Below, piece by piece: positions 1 through 10,522 of a stretch of 64,000 nt of DNA (positions are counted from its first letter, which is position 1; each line of letters starts with the position of its first letter). The position numbers and the translations under genes are program-made. Source of the DNA: Escarpia spicata (taxonomy: Eukaryota > Annelida > Polychaeta > Sabellida > Siboglinidae); contig OZ023214.1 of the NCBI GenBank assembly GCA_963995525.1, positions 52,586,678 through 52,650,677 on the forward strand. Reading direction: 5' to 3'. The notes under the pieces are model-generated. The model had not been told where the DNA came from. It saw only the letters and a list, made by a program, of their open reading frames with translations, and did no database searches.

Positions 1-248
1 TTATACTATTGGGGCAACAATACATCACATGACCCCATTCCAAAGCAACATACTTCAGCCCCCCCCCCCCCCCCCGACCACTGATGACGTAAAGGAACCG
101 ATGGACTAAAGAACGGAAAAGGCAAACAACGCCAGTGTTCTACGGGTCGTGGCATATCTTAGATGCCTCAGACGATTAGTTTTCTATTACTCAGCGAGTG
201 TCTTCTCGTTTAGTCTGCTTCTACTTTATTGAGCTATGTCTCTAGTAC
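1..248. other. Unannotated left edge with poly-C run
   Basis: I see no gene here. A homopolymer of 17 C lies at 59-75. The rest is unique-looking sequence leading into the repeat block that starts near 249. Confidence 0.6.
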
Positions 249-2280
249 CGCCATGAACCAATTGTGATTTCGCAGAATCATAATATTTCCCCAAGTAGCT
301 TCAAATATTGCGACATTTATGCGTTTCCGCTGTTATGCATTTTTACTGCCCTCGCTGTCATGTTAACATATTGTAACAGACTTGGTATATCATCGTTTTA
401 TCTGCATCTGTTTTATCGCACTACATCTCTTGTACTTGGTATATCATCGTTTTATCTGCATCTGTTTTATCGCACTACATCTCTTGTACTTGGTATATCA
501 TCGTTTTATCTGCATCTGTTTTATTGCACTACATCTCTTGTACTTGGTATATCGTCGTTTTATCTGCATCTGTTTTATCGCACTACATCTCTTGTACTTG
601 GTATATCATCGTTTTATCTGCATCTGTTTGATCGCACTACATCTCTTGTACTTGGTATATCGTCGTTTTATCTGCATCTGTTTTATCGCACTACATCTCT
701 TGTACTTGGTATATAATCGTTTTATCTGCATCTGTTTTTATCGCACTACATCTCTTGTACTTGGTATATAATCGTTTTATCTGCATCTGTTTTATCGCAC
801 TACATCTCTTGTACTTGGTATATCATCGTTTTATCTGCATCTGTTTTATCGCACTACATCTCTTGTACTTGGTTTATCATCGTTTTATCTGCATCTGTTT
901 TATCGCACTACATCTCTTGTACTTGGTATATCATCGTTTTATCTGCATCTGTTTTATTGCACTACATCTCTTGTACTTGGTATATCGTCGTTTTATCTGC
1001 ATCTGTTTTATTGCACTACATCTCTTGTACTTGGTATATCATCGTTTTATCTGCATCTGTTTGATCGCACTACATCTCTTGTACTTGGTATATCGTCGTT
1101 TTATCTGCATCTGTTTTATCGCACTACATCTCTTGTACTTGGTATATAATCGTTTTATCTGCATCTGTTTTTATCGCACTACATCTCTTGTACTTGGTAT
1201 ATAATCGTTTTATCTGCATCAGTTTTATCGCACTACATCTCTTGTACTTGGTATATCATCGTTTTATCTGCATCTGTTTTATCGCACTACATCTCTTGTA
1301 CTTGGTTTATCATCGTTTTATCTGCATCTGTTTTATCGCACTACATCTCTTGTACTTGGTATATCGTCGTTTTATCTGCATCTGTTTTATCGCACTACAT
1401 CTCTTGTACTTGGTATATAATCGTTTTATCTGCATCTGTTTTTATCGCACTACATCTCTTGTACTTGGTATATCATCGTTTTATCTGCATCTGTTTTATC
1501 GCACTACATCTCTTGTACTTGGTATATCGTCGTTTTATCTGCATCTGTTTTATCGCACTACATCTCTTGTACTTGGTATATAATCGTTTTATCTGCATCT
1601 GTTTTTATCGCACTACATCTCTTGTACTTGGTATATCATCGTTTTATCTGCATCTGTTTTAACGCACTACATCTCTTGTACTTGGTATATCATCGTTTTA
1701 TCTGCATCTGTTTTATCGCACTACATCTCTTGTACTTGGTATATCGTCGTTTTATCTGCATCTGTTTTATCGCACTACATCTCTTGTACTTGGTATATCG
1801 TCGTTTTAACTGCATCTGTTTTTATCGCACTACATCTGATGTACTTGGTATATCGTCGTTTTATCTTAATCTGTTTTATCGCACTACATCTCTTGTACTT
1901 GGTATATCGTCGTTTTATCTGCATCTGTTTGATCGCACTACATCTCTTGTACTTCCACAATCCAATTTTGTGTTGGTAGGCTCATAACTATTTTCTCCAC
2001 GATACTTAAAAGAAATTGTGTAATTTCGGCATTGGTATGCATTTTGGTGCCCCTACCAACATGATAGACATTTCATAAAATTTGTATTTTATCGTTTTGA
2101 CTACATCTGTTTCACAAAGCTACATCTGCAGTACATCCATGAAACAATTTTGATTTGGTATAGATTCACATATTTTCTCCGCACGTAGCTTCAAATATTG
2201 AGAAATGTATGCGTTACCGGTGTGATGTACCCTTAATGTCCCTGCTATCACGTTGAAATTATGTAACAAACATGGTATAT
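249..2280. repeat. Direct flank repeats bracketing a minisatellite
   Basis: A block of about 140 bp occurs before the 54-bp array (about 249-387) and again after it (about 2135-2280). Both copies run from 'ccatgaa' through 'gtagcttcaaatattg' to 'gtaacaaacatggtata' or a close variant. A third, more diverged copy begins near 1957. The 54-bp array is therefore embedded in, or bracketed by, a larger repeated unit. Similarity was judged by eye, and the copies differ by many substitutions and small indels. Confidence 0.6.
388..1955. repeat. 54-bp minisatellite, about 29 copies
   Basis: This is a tandem array of a 54-bp monomer starting 'cttggtatatcatcgtttta' and ending 'cactacatctcttgta'. Common variants carry cgtc or aatc for catc, TTTGATC for TTTTATC, and a five-T version that is 55 bp. 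Reading frames through it look open only because 54 is a multiple of three and the monomer lacks stops; the 55-bp copies shift the frame, so the long frames are not genes. Marker variants recur exactly 433 bp apart (eight monomers plus one base), which is a higher-order repeat. Confidence 0.93.
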
Positions 2281-2330
2281 AAGGGCCTGTAATCAGGTTT
2301 TGCAGAGTGGGGGTTCGTTTTTGATATTCT

Positions 2331-2349
2331 GTGTTATATATATATATAT

Positions 2350-2432
<83 letters not shown>

Positions 2433-2483
2433 CATATATACATATATGCATGCACGCACACACACACACACGCACACACACGC

Positions 2484-2520
<37 letters not shown>
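2331..2520. repeat. (TA)n/(CA)n compound microsatellite
   Basis: A short TA tract leads into uninterrupted (CA)n at about 2354-2422. A TA/CATG-rich bridge follows, then a second CA tract with CG interruptions to about 2518. It has no coding content. Confidence 0.95.
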
Positions 2521-2524
<4 letters not shown>

Positions 2525-2936
2525 GGGCCTATTCCTAACAACGACACACGCTGACCAGATATGTATATAGCGCCGCGCTAGACAGACCGATGTTTTTAAG
2601 CAGGTCAATGTATTATATATTCGACTTCACGACCAATATTTATGTGAGTGGTATCACAAATAAACGACAAACCTACTGCTACTTATGCAAGTATAACAAC
2701 ATCAATGGTAACCACATTCAAAGTTCAAATAAGAGGTTCTTCTGTGCAGCATAAGGGGTAGTGAAGACAGATTATTCTGACCATTCAGATTGATTCACCT
2801 GAAAGAGCCTTGGTGGCACATTAGCTTTCATACAGGAGACTCTTTAGTTGCAGTTTCCTTGGGAAACGGTCTGTAGAAAAATTCACCGTTTGATTGGCAT
2901 CAACAGGAACATCACAGTGGATGTGCAGCAATGCAA
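2521..2936. other. Spacer left of LTR retrotransposon
   Basis: No gene is recognised. This is the left flank of the LTR element. Its last five bases before the element, GCGAG at 2937-2941, recur immediately after the right LTR at 9600-9604. Confidence 0.5.
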
Positions 2937-2941
2937 GCGAG

Positions 2942-3086
2942 TGTAATGTTGTTAGTTAGAAATAGAGGTCTGCTTCCAGTAATACAACATTATTGATGAT
3001 GTAGGGAGTTTGGGGGCGTACGCTTCGAGCGGTTTATGCCAGCATGGCTAATTGTGTGTGTGTTGTAAAACTTTTAAAACATTAGA
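2942..3086 (+). repeat. 5' LTR
   Basis: This is the left LTR of about 145 bp. It matches the right LTR over the blocks around GAAATAGAGGTCTG, GTAGGGAGTTTGGG, CGCTTCGAGCGGTT and ATGCCAGCATGGCTAATTGT. It has an extra segment of about 20 bp after GGTCTG. It lacks about 35 bp present in the right LTR near its end, including the AATAAA polyadenylation motif. The TGTAATGTTGT start is nearly the reverse complement of the ACAACATTAGA end. Confidence 0.82.
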
Positions 3087-3087
3087 A

Positions 3088-3100
3088 TGGCGACGGGGAT
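3088..3100 (+). other. Primer-binding site (putative)
   Basis: TGGCGACGGGGAT lies one base after the 5' LTR end, the normal place for a tRNA primer-binding site. A close relative (TGGCTACGAGGATGGGA) precedes the gag frame of the second Gypsy element near 18411. The complementary tRNA was not determined. Confidence 0.6.
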
Positions 3101-3538
3101 AAACTGGGAAACGCGGAGAACAGACAGATTCGGTATGGTGTGATTAACTAATTGTTTTGATGAACATCACTCATGAGTCATATAGCCGGCTTCCCGCGCA
3201 CCGCCGGCATGGATGACGCAAATGTTGTTGCCGAGTCGTGCGGTCTATGAGAGTGGATGCTGTGGTGCGGCACAGCAAAGGTCTTGAGCTATGCTGACGT
3301 CCCCGTTGGGAAAGTGTTGTGGCTTCAACGATGTATGCAGCCGTAATGAGAATGTGCTGTTACGGACGACGAAACGAGGAACAGAAATTAGATGCATGCC
3401 TGTTCGCCAGGTGGCACCACAGATGTAGTGGAATGCCACAGAGAGAGTGCAAGGTAATGCACAGCAGTGGTTCTCTATTGTGGTTATGTGTAGACCACAT
3501 CCAGCTCATTAAGACTTGTGGTTTGACTATATCCTACA

Positions 3539-4453
3539 ATGGCTAGTATTAACCTACCCTGTTACCCTGAGTTTGCTGTGACAGACGAACCTGCTATTGC
3601 GTCCAAGTGGGAGGAATGGCTGGAGGGGTTTGAGGCGATGTTATCCGCTATGAAAGTCACAGCTGCGGGGGAGAAGAGGAACTTGCTCATGTATTACATA
3701 GGTGCAGGTGGAAGAAAACTGCTGAAGAGTCTTAAGAACATTGGTGAAGATGGAGATTATACTAGGCCCATCAATGCACTAATTGGTTATTTCAAGCCAA
3801 AGTTAAACCGTGTCTACCTCATGAACATGTTGCATCAGTTCCAACAGAAACCATGCGAGTCAATTGAAATTTTTTACAGTCCTATAAACGAAAACGTTAT
3901 GGAAATGAAACTAGAAGAACTGGAGAAGAACCAGATTATTGAGCTGATAAAACTGGCGCAACTTATAAACAACTGTCGGGTGACGGAGGTGAAGAAGAAT
4001 GACATAAGAGATGGTTTATCACTAAAGCAGTTTAAGGACACTACCAGAGCTACTGAAAGAATGAATGTGCAATTTCGAGATCTGGAGTTGAGCAGATCAG
4101 GATCAGTGAGTGCAGTGAATGATCAAAGTCGATCACGACACCGTGTCAGGCTATCACACAGCCGTGATAGATCCAAGAGTAGACACGGGAGTAAGAAATC
4201 GGATTCAAAGAAAACATGTTTTCGCTGTGGAGGTGACTACCCACACCAAGGTGATTGTCCGGCTAAAGACAAGAAATGTAGGAAGTATGGCAGATTTGGA
4301 CACTTCGAAAAGAAATGTCACTCAACGTCGAAGATAGTGAGCCGAGTATGCGATGAAGAATATGTGACAGTTCCCCATGTTTCTGAAGGGAAGCAAAAGA
4401 ATGGCACCAGATTTGCTACTACTACTACTAATAACAATACGACATTTCTTTAG
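3539..4453 (+). pseudogene. Gag with two zinc knuckles, truncated by LINE
   Basis: The frame starts at an ATG about 450 bp past the LTR and encodes a retrotransposon Gag-like protein of 304 codons. The N-terminal 180 residues are helical and capsid-like. A basic Arg/Ser-rich stretch (about residues 190-220) precedes nucleic-acid-binding knuckles: a first with C-x2-C-x5-H-x3-C spacing (CFRCGGDYPHQGDC) and a second, CRKYGRFGHFEKKC, in which the second Cys is Tyr and zinc binding is probably lost. The last dozen codons (poly-Thr/Asn, then stop) are not gag: they are the reverse of the trinucleotide tail of the LINE inserted at about 4417. The natural continuation into pol is therefore cut off. 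Confidence 0.8.
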
Positions 4454-7400
4454 CGCTAATTAATTCCCGCATAGCGGATCGATGCACAGTAAAAGCGATA
4501 AAATAATTGTATATTAATATATTAAAAACTAAACTAAAACTAAACACTGGTTTTAAGACATAATACTGAACATTAAAATAGAAACACTAATTTTAAGACA
4601 AATAAAACTAAAATTATAAAATAATGTCCGTCACAACGAAACAATTTAAATTAAAATGTATAATAAAAAGATGAGTCTTTAAAGACTTTCTAAACCTATT
4701 CCGTGTCCCTGATGCACGAATGTCCACCGGTAGTTCATTCCATAGTCGCGGTGCTGCTGCGCCAAATTCCGAGTCGCCGATGCATTTCTTCGTGATGCCT
4801 TGGTGCAGTGTTGGCGCATGGTCCTGGCGTAGGCGTCCATCACGCTTTCGTGGCTGCACAAGTTCTGCCAGATAAGACGGCGCTAAACCATGAATACATT
4901 TGTAAGTCACCACCAACACCTTGAACCCAATTCGACTCGCAACCGGCAGCCAATGCAGTTTCTTTAACACTGGCGTTATGTGGCCGTGTCTGCTGGCTGC
5001 GTTGTTCTGGATTCGCTGCAACCGAGCTGTCTGGGATAACGGTAAGTTATGCAAGAGTGCGTTGCAATAGTCCAAGCGAGAGGTGACGAGTGCGTTGACC
5101 GCACTTTTCGCGGCTTCAGCTAAGATAGTGCCACATTGATGACGGTCTGTACAGATAGTAGTTACATGCAGCATACACAGCAGTCACGTGATGTGTCATC
5201 GTTAGATGTTGGTCCATGAGAATTCCCAAATTCCGTATGCAGTCTACTGGTGAAATGATATCGTCTCCAATGGTCAGAGCAACCTCCATACATCTTGAGA
5301 TGATGTTTTGATGTAAAGATGGTCATCTTGGTTTTTTCATCATTTAGTTTTAGTATGCGCAGCGCCATCCATCGCCTGACTTCCCCAATGCAGTCTGTGA
5401 ATCGCCTCATTGTTTCCGCTAGGTCGCCTAGTATAGCTGGATTGTATGACGCATAAAGTTGAATGTCATCAGCATATTTATGGTACTTTATTTCATATCT
5501 TTGCGCTGCAGTGGTGTGGTGTATAGAGTGAAGATAACTGGCCCAAGGTCCGAGCCCTGTGGCACACCACTCTGTAGCGGAGTAGACTCGGATGTTATTG
5601 AGTCAATCTGGACACGATGGGTGCTGTCTCCCAAGTACGTCCGGAGCCATGATAATGCTGTTTCGCGCACACCGTACTCGTCATGCAGTAGTGTCAGCAA
5701 GTGTTTATGGTCAATCGTGTCAAATGCGGCTGATAAATCCAGCATGACAAACAGCATTGCACGATTCTTGTCAAGCGCACCGCCAATATCCTGCTGGACA
5801 CGCAATAGGGCAGTCTCTGTACTGTGAAGTATCTTATATGCTGATTGGTATTCTTCATGCAGCCCGTTCACAGTGACAATCAGACGACGAACTGCAACTT
5901 TCTCTAGGACTTTGCCGATGAATGCTATGTTCGAGACCGGTCTGTAGTTCTTCAGCAGGTCTCTGTCTAGAGTGACGGTTTTTAGAAGTGGTTTTACAAT
6001 TGCTGTTCTCAAAGTGATCGGAAACAGTCCATGCTTAAAGCTATTGTTCACTATTGCCACGATATAGGGAATGTGGATACGTAGTGTTTTCTACAGAAGA
6101 TCAGTGGGGCAGGAATCCAGACTGCATGTCTTTGAGGGGCATAGTCTGATGATGTTCTTTATTTCATCTTCACTGGTAGGTAGCAGTCGACTGAGTTCAT
6201 GTAATACACGTTGGCTGCCAACATCGATAGCGTAACCAGAATATTCTTCGTCATTAATAAGCTTTTCGTGGATCTGCATCCTAATTCCTTGTGTTTGTTT
6301 TCTCAGCAAAGTAGGTAGCGAAGTCATTGCACAGTCTTTCAGTGTTAGCGGATTGTGGAAGAGTGATACCCGGTGGCTTCAGCAGGGTATTAACTACACG
6401 AAAACATGCTCTCTGATCATATTGTTGACAGCTGTTCGGTGCTGGCGATGCACCTCGAGCTTCGTTGTTCTCCATTTCTTCTCGTTTGCACGTCTCAATG
6501 CCCTGGCTTGATGATTGTCGTCATTATACCAAGGCTCCTTTCGTCGGCAAGCTTTTATTCTCGACGTGACGGGGGCATGCAGGTTAATGGTTGATACGAC
6601 CGCATCATCATACTGGTCAACCATTGTATTCACATCTAGTTCAGTATCCACCGATGCAAGTTGTAAAGAAAGATGAGTTTCAAAGCGAACCAGATCAAAT
6701 CCGCGAAAATCACGCAGCTGCTTCACGACACGAGCAGACACTGGTTTAGTAGACGATATAGAAGGAACACGACACTATATTGATCCGATACGCTGCTGGG
6801 GTACACTGTAGTTGACGACACTATTGAACTGGATGAACGTGTTATCACTAAGTCCAACATGTGTCCCCTCATATGCGTGGATTCAGTGACATGTTGTTTT
6901 AAGTTGTTTTCTGCTAGAATGTCATTCAACACCTTTATACCAGCCGCACTATTCAGTTTGCAGTGGAGATTGAAGTCCCCAACAATTAGAACGTCTTGTC
7001 GTGTAACTACAATTTCATTTATGTATGCATCGAATTCAACAAGGAACGGCTGGATAGCGGTGGTCGGTGGGCGATAGATGATAACAACACGTACAGGTCT
7101 CGATGTTTTTGTTGATTTAACATCTAAATGTTCAAATGTGTCATATCGTTTGGTTGAAGTCTTACGGAATTTGTATGCCGATTTGTACAACAGTCCGACA
7201 CCACGTCCACGCTTTGATGAATGGCATTCCCCAATGTAGCTGTAGCCTGGCGGGGTAAATCGTTGAGAACGGCACTTTTGTTTGGTTTGCACCATGTTCG
7301 GTCAAAAACATTAAATCGGCTTTATGATCAAGCGTATGTTCTTTAACTGTTACGGGTTTGTTACACACAGATCGCGCGTTGAGCAGCACACAATTCACAC

Positions 7401-7700
7401 CGCTGTTGTTGAACATTGCCTGGTTAACACGTATCATATTAATACTAGTGTTGTGTCGATGTATGCTTGTCTTGACACCACGAATGTCAATTACATCATC
7501 GTTTTCTGTTGTTGTTGTTGTTGTTGCTGATACCGCCATCACTGTTGTTCTTGTTGCTGCTGCCATTGCTGAAGCTGCACCACGCGACGTTACGTCATCA
7601 CAATGCAACGAGTCCTTGTGGGGGGCACAAAGGTTGCGTCAGAATGCAGACAATAGACACCATTAGCTAACGCAATAAGCACAAACCTGACGCCAAAAAC
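4417..7700 (-). mobile_element. CR1/L2-like non-LTR retrotransposon, degenerate
   Basis: Minus-strand frames, read from high to low coordinates, give an APE-type endonuclease (7608-6723: VLLNARSVCNKP, GDFNL, LDLVITR, SDQYSV), a linker (6741-6091), a reverse transcriptase core (6060-5162: GKVLEKVAVRRL, DLSAAFDTIDHKHLL, PLQSGVPQGSDLGP) and the characteristic C-terminal domain (5174-4614: SRLDYCNALL, LHWLPVASRIGFKVL, APRLWNELP). At least six frame changes break the ORF. The 3' tail is a short trinucleotide run (plus strand CTACTACTACTAATAACAA, about 4417-4436) inside gag. The 5' end is placed only approximately, upstream of the poly-Thr start near 7608. Endonuclease plus this C-terminal block indicates the CR1/L2 group. 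Confidence 0.85.
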
Positions 7701-8886
7701 ATACGCGTTCTACGTCACAGCTTTTGCGATCCAATCCGAGGTTTGCGCGGGATCTGCAGTTCGACTTCGCGTATGAACGTCAAACATGGATATTTCGCAT
7801 ACGTACAAACGCCGACTTATTTCGTACATAAATATTTATAGTAATTGAAATGTAACTATATAGAGTAATAGCTACACCTTTTAGGAACACATGCTTATAA
7901 AGAAAGTTGAGATATAAATTACATGTATGCATGTTTGACGACTTTTAAAAAGACCTATAACTTGTTTGTTTTCATCTGCAGCGATGCAGTGAGGCGCAAT
8001 AACAGTGCAATACACATTTGTTTATTGACCTCCACATGCTTAGCCTAGGCTTATGTATGGCATATGCATATATCATATTGTAACACATGTCTATCTAATG
8101 TTTATTAAGCCCACACAGATGGTTATATGGGCCTATATGATACTATACATAGCCTAAACGTATTTATTTATTTTGTAAACGTAGTTGAGTTGTTGGTTGC
8201 ATTATGTCTACTTCGGCTATGTTGCAATGTTGGCATATCACGCTTTTGTGCAACTACGAAAATAAATATCTTTAAACAGAAACTTAAGCATTGCATTTTG
8301 TGGTTTATATAAAATGTAGATTTATGGCCTATTTGCGTTGCCGACTGAACTAGATGCAGACAGTTGATTGAAAAAATGTTTAATGAAAAAATCGTTATTG
8401 AGCAACGTGCGTTGACCAGCTGTCTATCAGTGTCAGTTGTGGCGGTTTTTTTGCAACCTGTTCCCGCCGTTAATATTTAATTAAAAAACAAACAACGTTT
8501 ATAACCACTTCACAAATGGTAACGTAACAATTACCCCGACACCCCTCCCATTCCATGTAGCGTTTCGTCACATACACCCTTAAAGAAAATGTTGCCTATT
8601 ACGGTACCCACGTTGTGGTATACAAACATCATGATTAGCCTATGTTATTGCATAACAGGACTCGAAACACAATGTTTTGTTTGCTTAGCCTAATCGTACA
8701 AGCCGGAATAGTTGCACTGGGGTTCGCGTTTGCCGTCCTTGCATCCTAAATTCTACCTTCCTGCGATTATCGATTGCGATAAATGTTTAATTGTTCCGAT
8801 AACACATTTATACATATATCTATATATTTCGTACATGCATTTTACTGTTAGTAACACACAGAAAATCACTACATATGAGAAAATAA
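7701..8886. other. Gap inside LTR element, no gene seen
   Basis: This AT-rich stretch lies between the LINE 5' region and the pol remnant. I found no protease, RT, RNase H or integrase motif, so pol has been deleted or replaced. Part of it may be LINE 5' UTR; where the LTR element resumes cannot be fixed by eye. Confidence 0.5.
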
Positions 8887-9120
8887 TTACCTGCTGGAGC
8901 CGACAGTAAAACCTATTGCTGTGGTGAAACGTCACAAGAAGTACAGCGAGAGCCTGTGTTCACACTCGAGACATTGCCACATAAAACATACACATCTGAT
9001 AATGCTCCCGGAACAAAAAGTGGATGCACTGAAACACCCGTGGGAAGATCTTCCAGGAACAAGACTACTCAAGTACGGTTGAAGGACTATGTCACAAGAT
9101 GTGTTAACCAGAGTGAGTGA
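8887..9120 (+). pseudogene. Gypsy pol C-terminal remnant
   Basis: An open frame without ATG (77 codons, stop at 9118-9120) ends in a basic stretch with the motif RSSRNKTTQVRLKDYV, resembling the extreme C-terminus of Gypsy polyproteins after integrase (typically R-S-x-R-x-x-x-x-P-x-R-L-K-D-Y). It lies upstream of the polypurine tract and 3' LTR, as expected. It is all that remains of pol. Confidence 0.6.
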
Positions 9121-9426
9121 TATAGACTCACCTAGGAATGAAGTGCTGGTAACCTCTCCTCCGTTGTTCAGGTTAGGCAATCGTAGTCTTAGTTATTAGT
9201 GGTTGTGAACTGTACATGATCTCGTGGTGCACAGACTTATGTACAGGATTTGTTCACACTGTAGATTGTTGACCACACAGTTTGTAATTCTCACTCTGAG
9301 CTGAAGACTGCTCCCGACGCACTTATGATGATCGTCATATCAGAGACTTTTGTTGTGGACAGTGCATTATATAGTTTAGTTTTCACTGTAGTGTAAGCAG
9401 TTGTTTTAAGCGGTTTAATTCTGTTG

Positions 9427-9440
9427 TAAAGAGAGGAGAT
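9427..9440 (+). other. Polypurine tract
   Basis: AAAGAGAGGAGAT lies directly upstream of the 3' LTR, where plus-strand DNA synthesis would be primed. Confidence 0.65.
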
Positions 9441-9441
9441 A

Positions 9442-9599
9442 TGTAATGTTGTTAGCTGGAAATAGAGGTCTGATGACGTAGGGAGTTTGGGAGCTTACGC
9501 TTCGAGCGGTTGATGCCAGCATGGCTAATTGTGAGTGTTGTATACGATTTAGAAATAAAGAGCTGTTTTGTATTAACTGGTAACTTTGACAACATTAGA
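9442..9599 (+). repeat. 3' LTR
   Basis: This is the right LTR of about 158 bp, from TGTAATGTTGTTAG to ACAACATTAGA. It contains an AATAAA near 9554 that is absent from the left LTR. It is followed immediately by the target duplication GCGAG at 9600-9604. Confidence 0.82.
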
Positions 9600-9659
9600 G
9601 CGAGGAGAGAAGTTCTTGGCTCATACTGGCCCGCGTGAAGGCTTTCATGCGTCCTGGGG

Positions 9660-10294
9660 CGCTAGCACTTCTTGCGCATTCGCATGACGTTACGAGGATT
9701 GTACAGGCCAATTGCAACAGCACATGCAAGATGTTGGGGAATTATTCTCGATGTCATTCCTTGGTAGCCTTTGCATAACTGTTTGAGCAGTCCTTTGGCT
9801 CTTCGCCGCGATAGCCCTTGGTGGTGTGGCCTTTTGTCCCGACGAGGGTGTCGGAGATCTTTGTCCATTTGTTGAACGAACCGTTGACGAGTGCACCCTT
9901 GCCTGTTCTGTCTTTGACGAATAAGGCACGGTTAAGCAGAACACTCCATCTAACTTTGAACTGTATAACAGCCATGGATATTTAGGAAGTAACGATCTTT
10001 GAAAGGATCGGTTACATCTGTTCATCGGCGTTGAGAGAAAATTGTAGACGGACGAAGGCGTGAAGTGATGCCATATAAGATGAGTTTCTGCTCAGGTGTT
10101 AGACCGTCAGTGACCGTGTTCGCCTCGTCATGTGTCATGTTTTCATGGATGGTACTGCCCAGGTCATCACATAAAAGCCTCGTGGTCATGGGATAAATCG
10201 GCGTCACGTTCATCACCAGCTGGAATGGGAAAGAACTACCGAAATACAGGGAAAGTACAGGTGTTAAACAGCAGACGTATAGCGCCAATTGCAC
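9660..10294 (-). pseudogene. hAT transposase fragment with TTF-type zinc finger
   Basis: Minus-strand frames contain KYPWLLYSSKLDGVFCL followed, after a frame change, by GALVNGSFNKWTKI. This is the signature of the TTF-type zinc finger at the N-terminus of ZMYM1-like hAT transposases (W-L-x-Y-S...G-x-FC...G-x-L-V...F-x-x-W-x-K). At least one frameshift and several stops are present, and no catalytic domain follows, so it is a short dead fragment. The upstream frame near 10090-10030 (LTPEQKLILYGITSRLRP) may belong to the same remnant. Confidence 0.6.
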
Positions 10295-10375
10295 AATCGG
10301 ATAACATAATAAGCCAATAGCAATCGTTCTGAATATGGTGCAGTGTCACGTATAGACTACCACAATCAGACGTCC

Positions 10376-10460
10376 GGACGTTTCACGGTGACGTCATGCG
10401 CCGAGTCACGTGATCGGCAACGGCGAGTGGCTGGCAAAACACGACTGGCTGGCGGGCTTC
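10376..10460 (+). repeat. Left terminal inverted repeat
   Basis: It begins GGACGTTTCACGGTGACGTC and contains TGGCTGGCAAAACAC about 52 bp inside. It matches the right end in inverted orientation over the outer 10 bp and this inner block; the middle is diverged. The repeated TGGCTGGC motif may serve as transposase subsites (inference). Confidence 0.68.
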
Positions 10461-10522
10461 AAGTGTATTTCTAGGTTTTTGGATTGTCGTTTTATGCGCT
10501 TTTAACTTACGCATAGAGAAAT

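Larger units (their letters stand above)
2942..9599 (+). mobile_element. Gypsy-type LTR retrotransposon, broken by nested LINE
   Basis: Two related LTRs (2942-3086 and 9442-9599) share the start TGTAATGTTGTTAG and the end ACATTAGA, and are bracketed by the 5-bp direct repeat GCGAG (2937-2941, 9600-9604). Inside, in the expected order, are a primer-binding-like site, a gag frame with zinc knuckles, a pol C-terminal remnant and a purine tract. A minus-strand CR1/L2-like LINE sits inside gag. Protease, reverse transcriptase, RNase H and most of integrase are missing, so the element cannot move by itself. The gag knuckle spacing and the TGGCGACGGGGA site resemble Mag/SURL-like Gypsy elements; that assignment is inferred. 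Confidence 0.85.

Noticed and set aside
264..1987. Overlapping long open frames of 18-residue repeats
   Set aside because: They are translations of the 54-bp minisatellite; all three frames look alike, the 55-bp copies shift frame, and there is no unique coding sequence.
10370..10376. Target-site duplication of the ISL2EU element
   Set aside because: The bases next to the two inverted ends (cgtcc on the left, ttata on the right) do not match.
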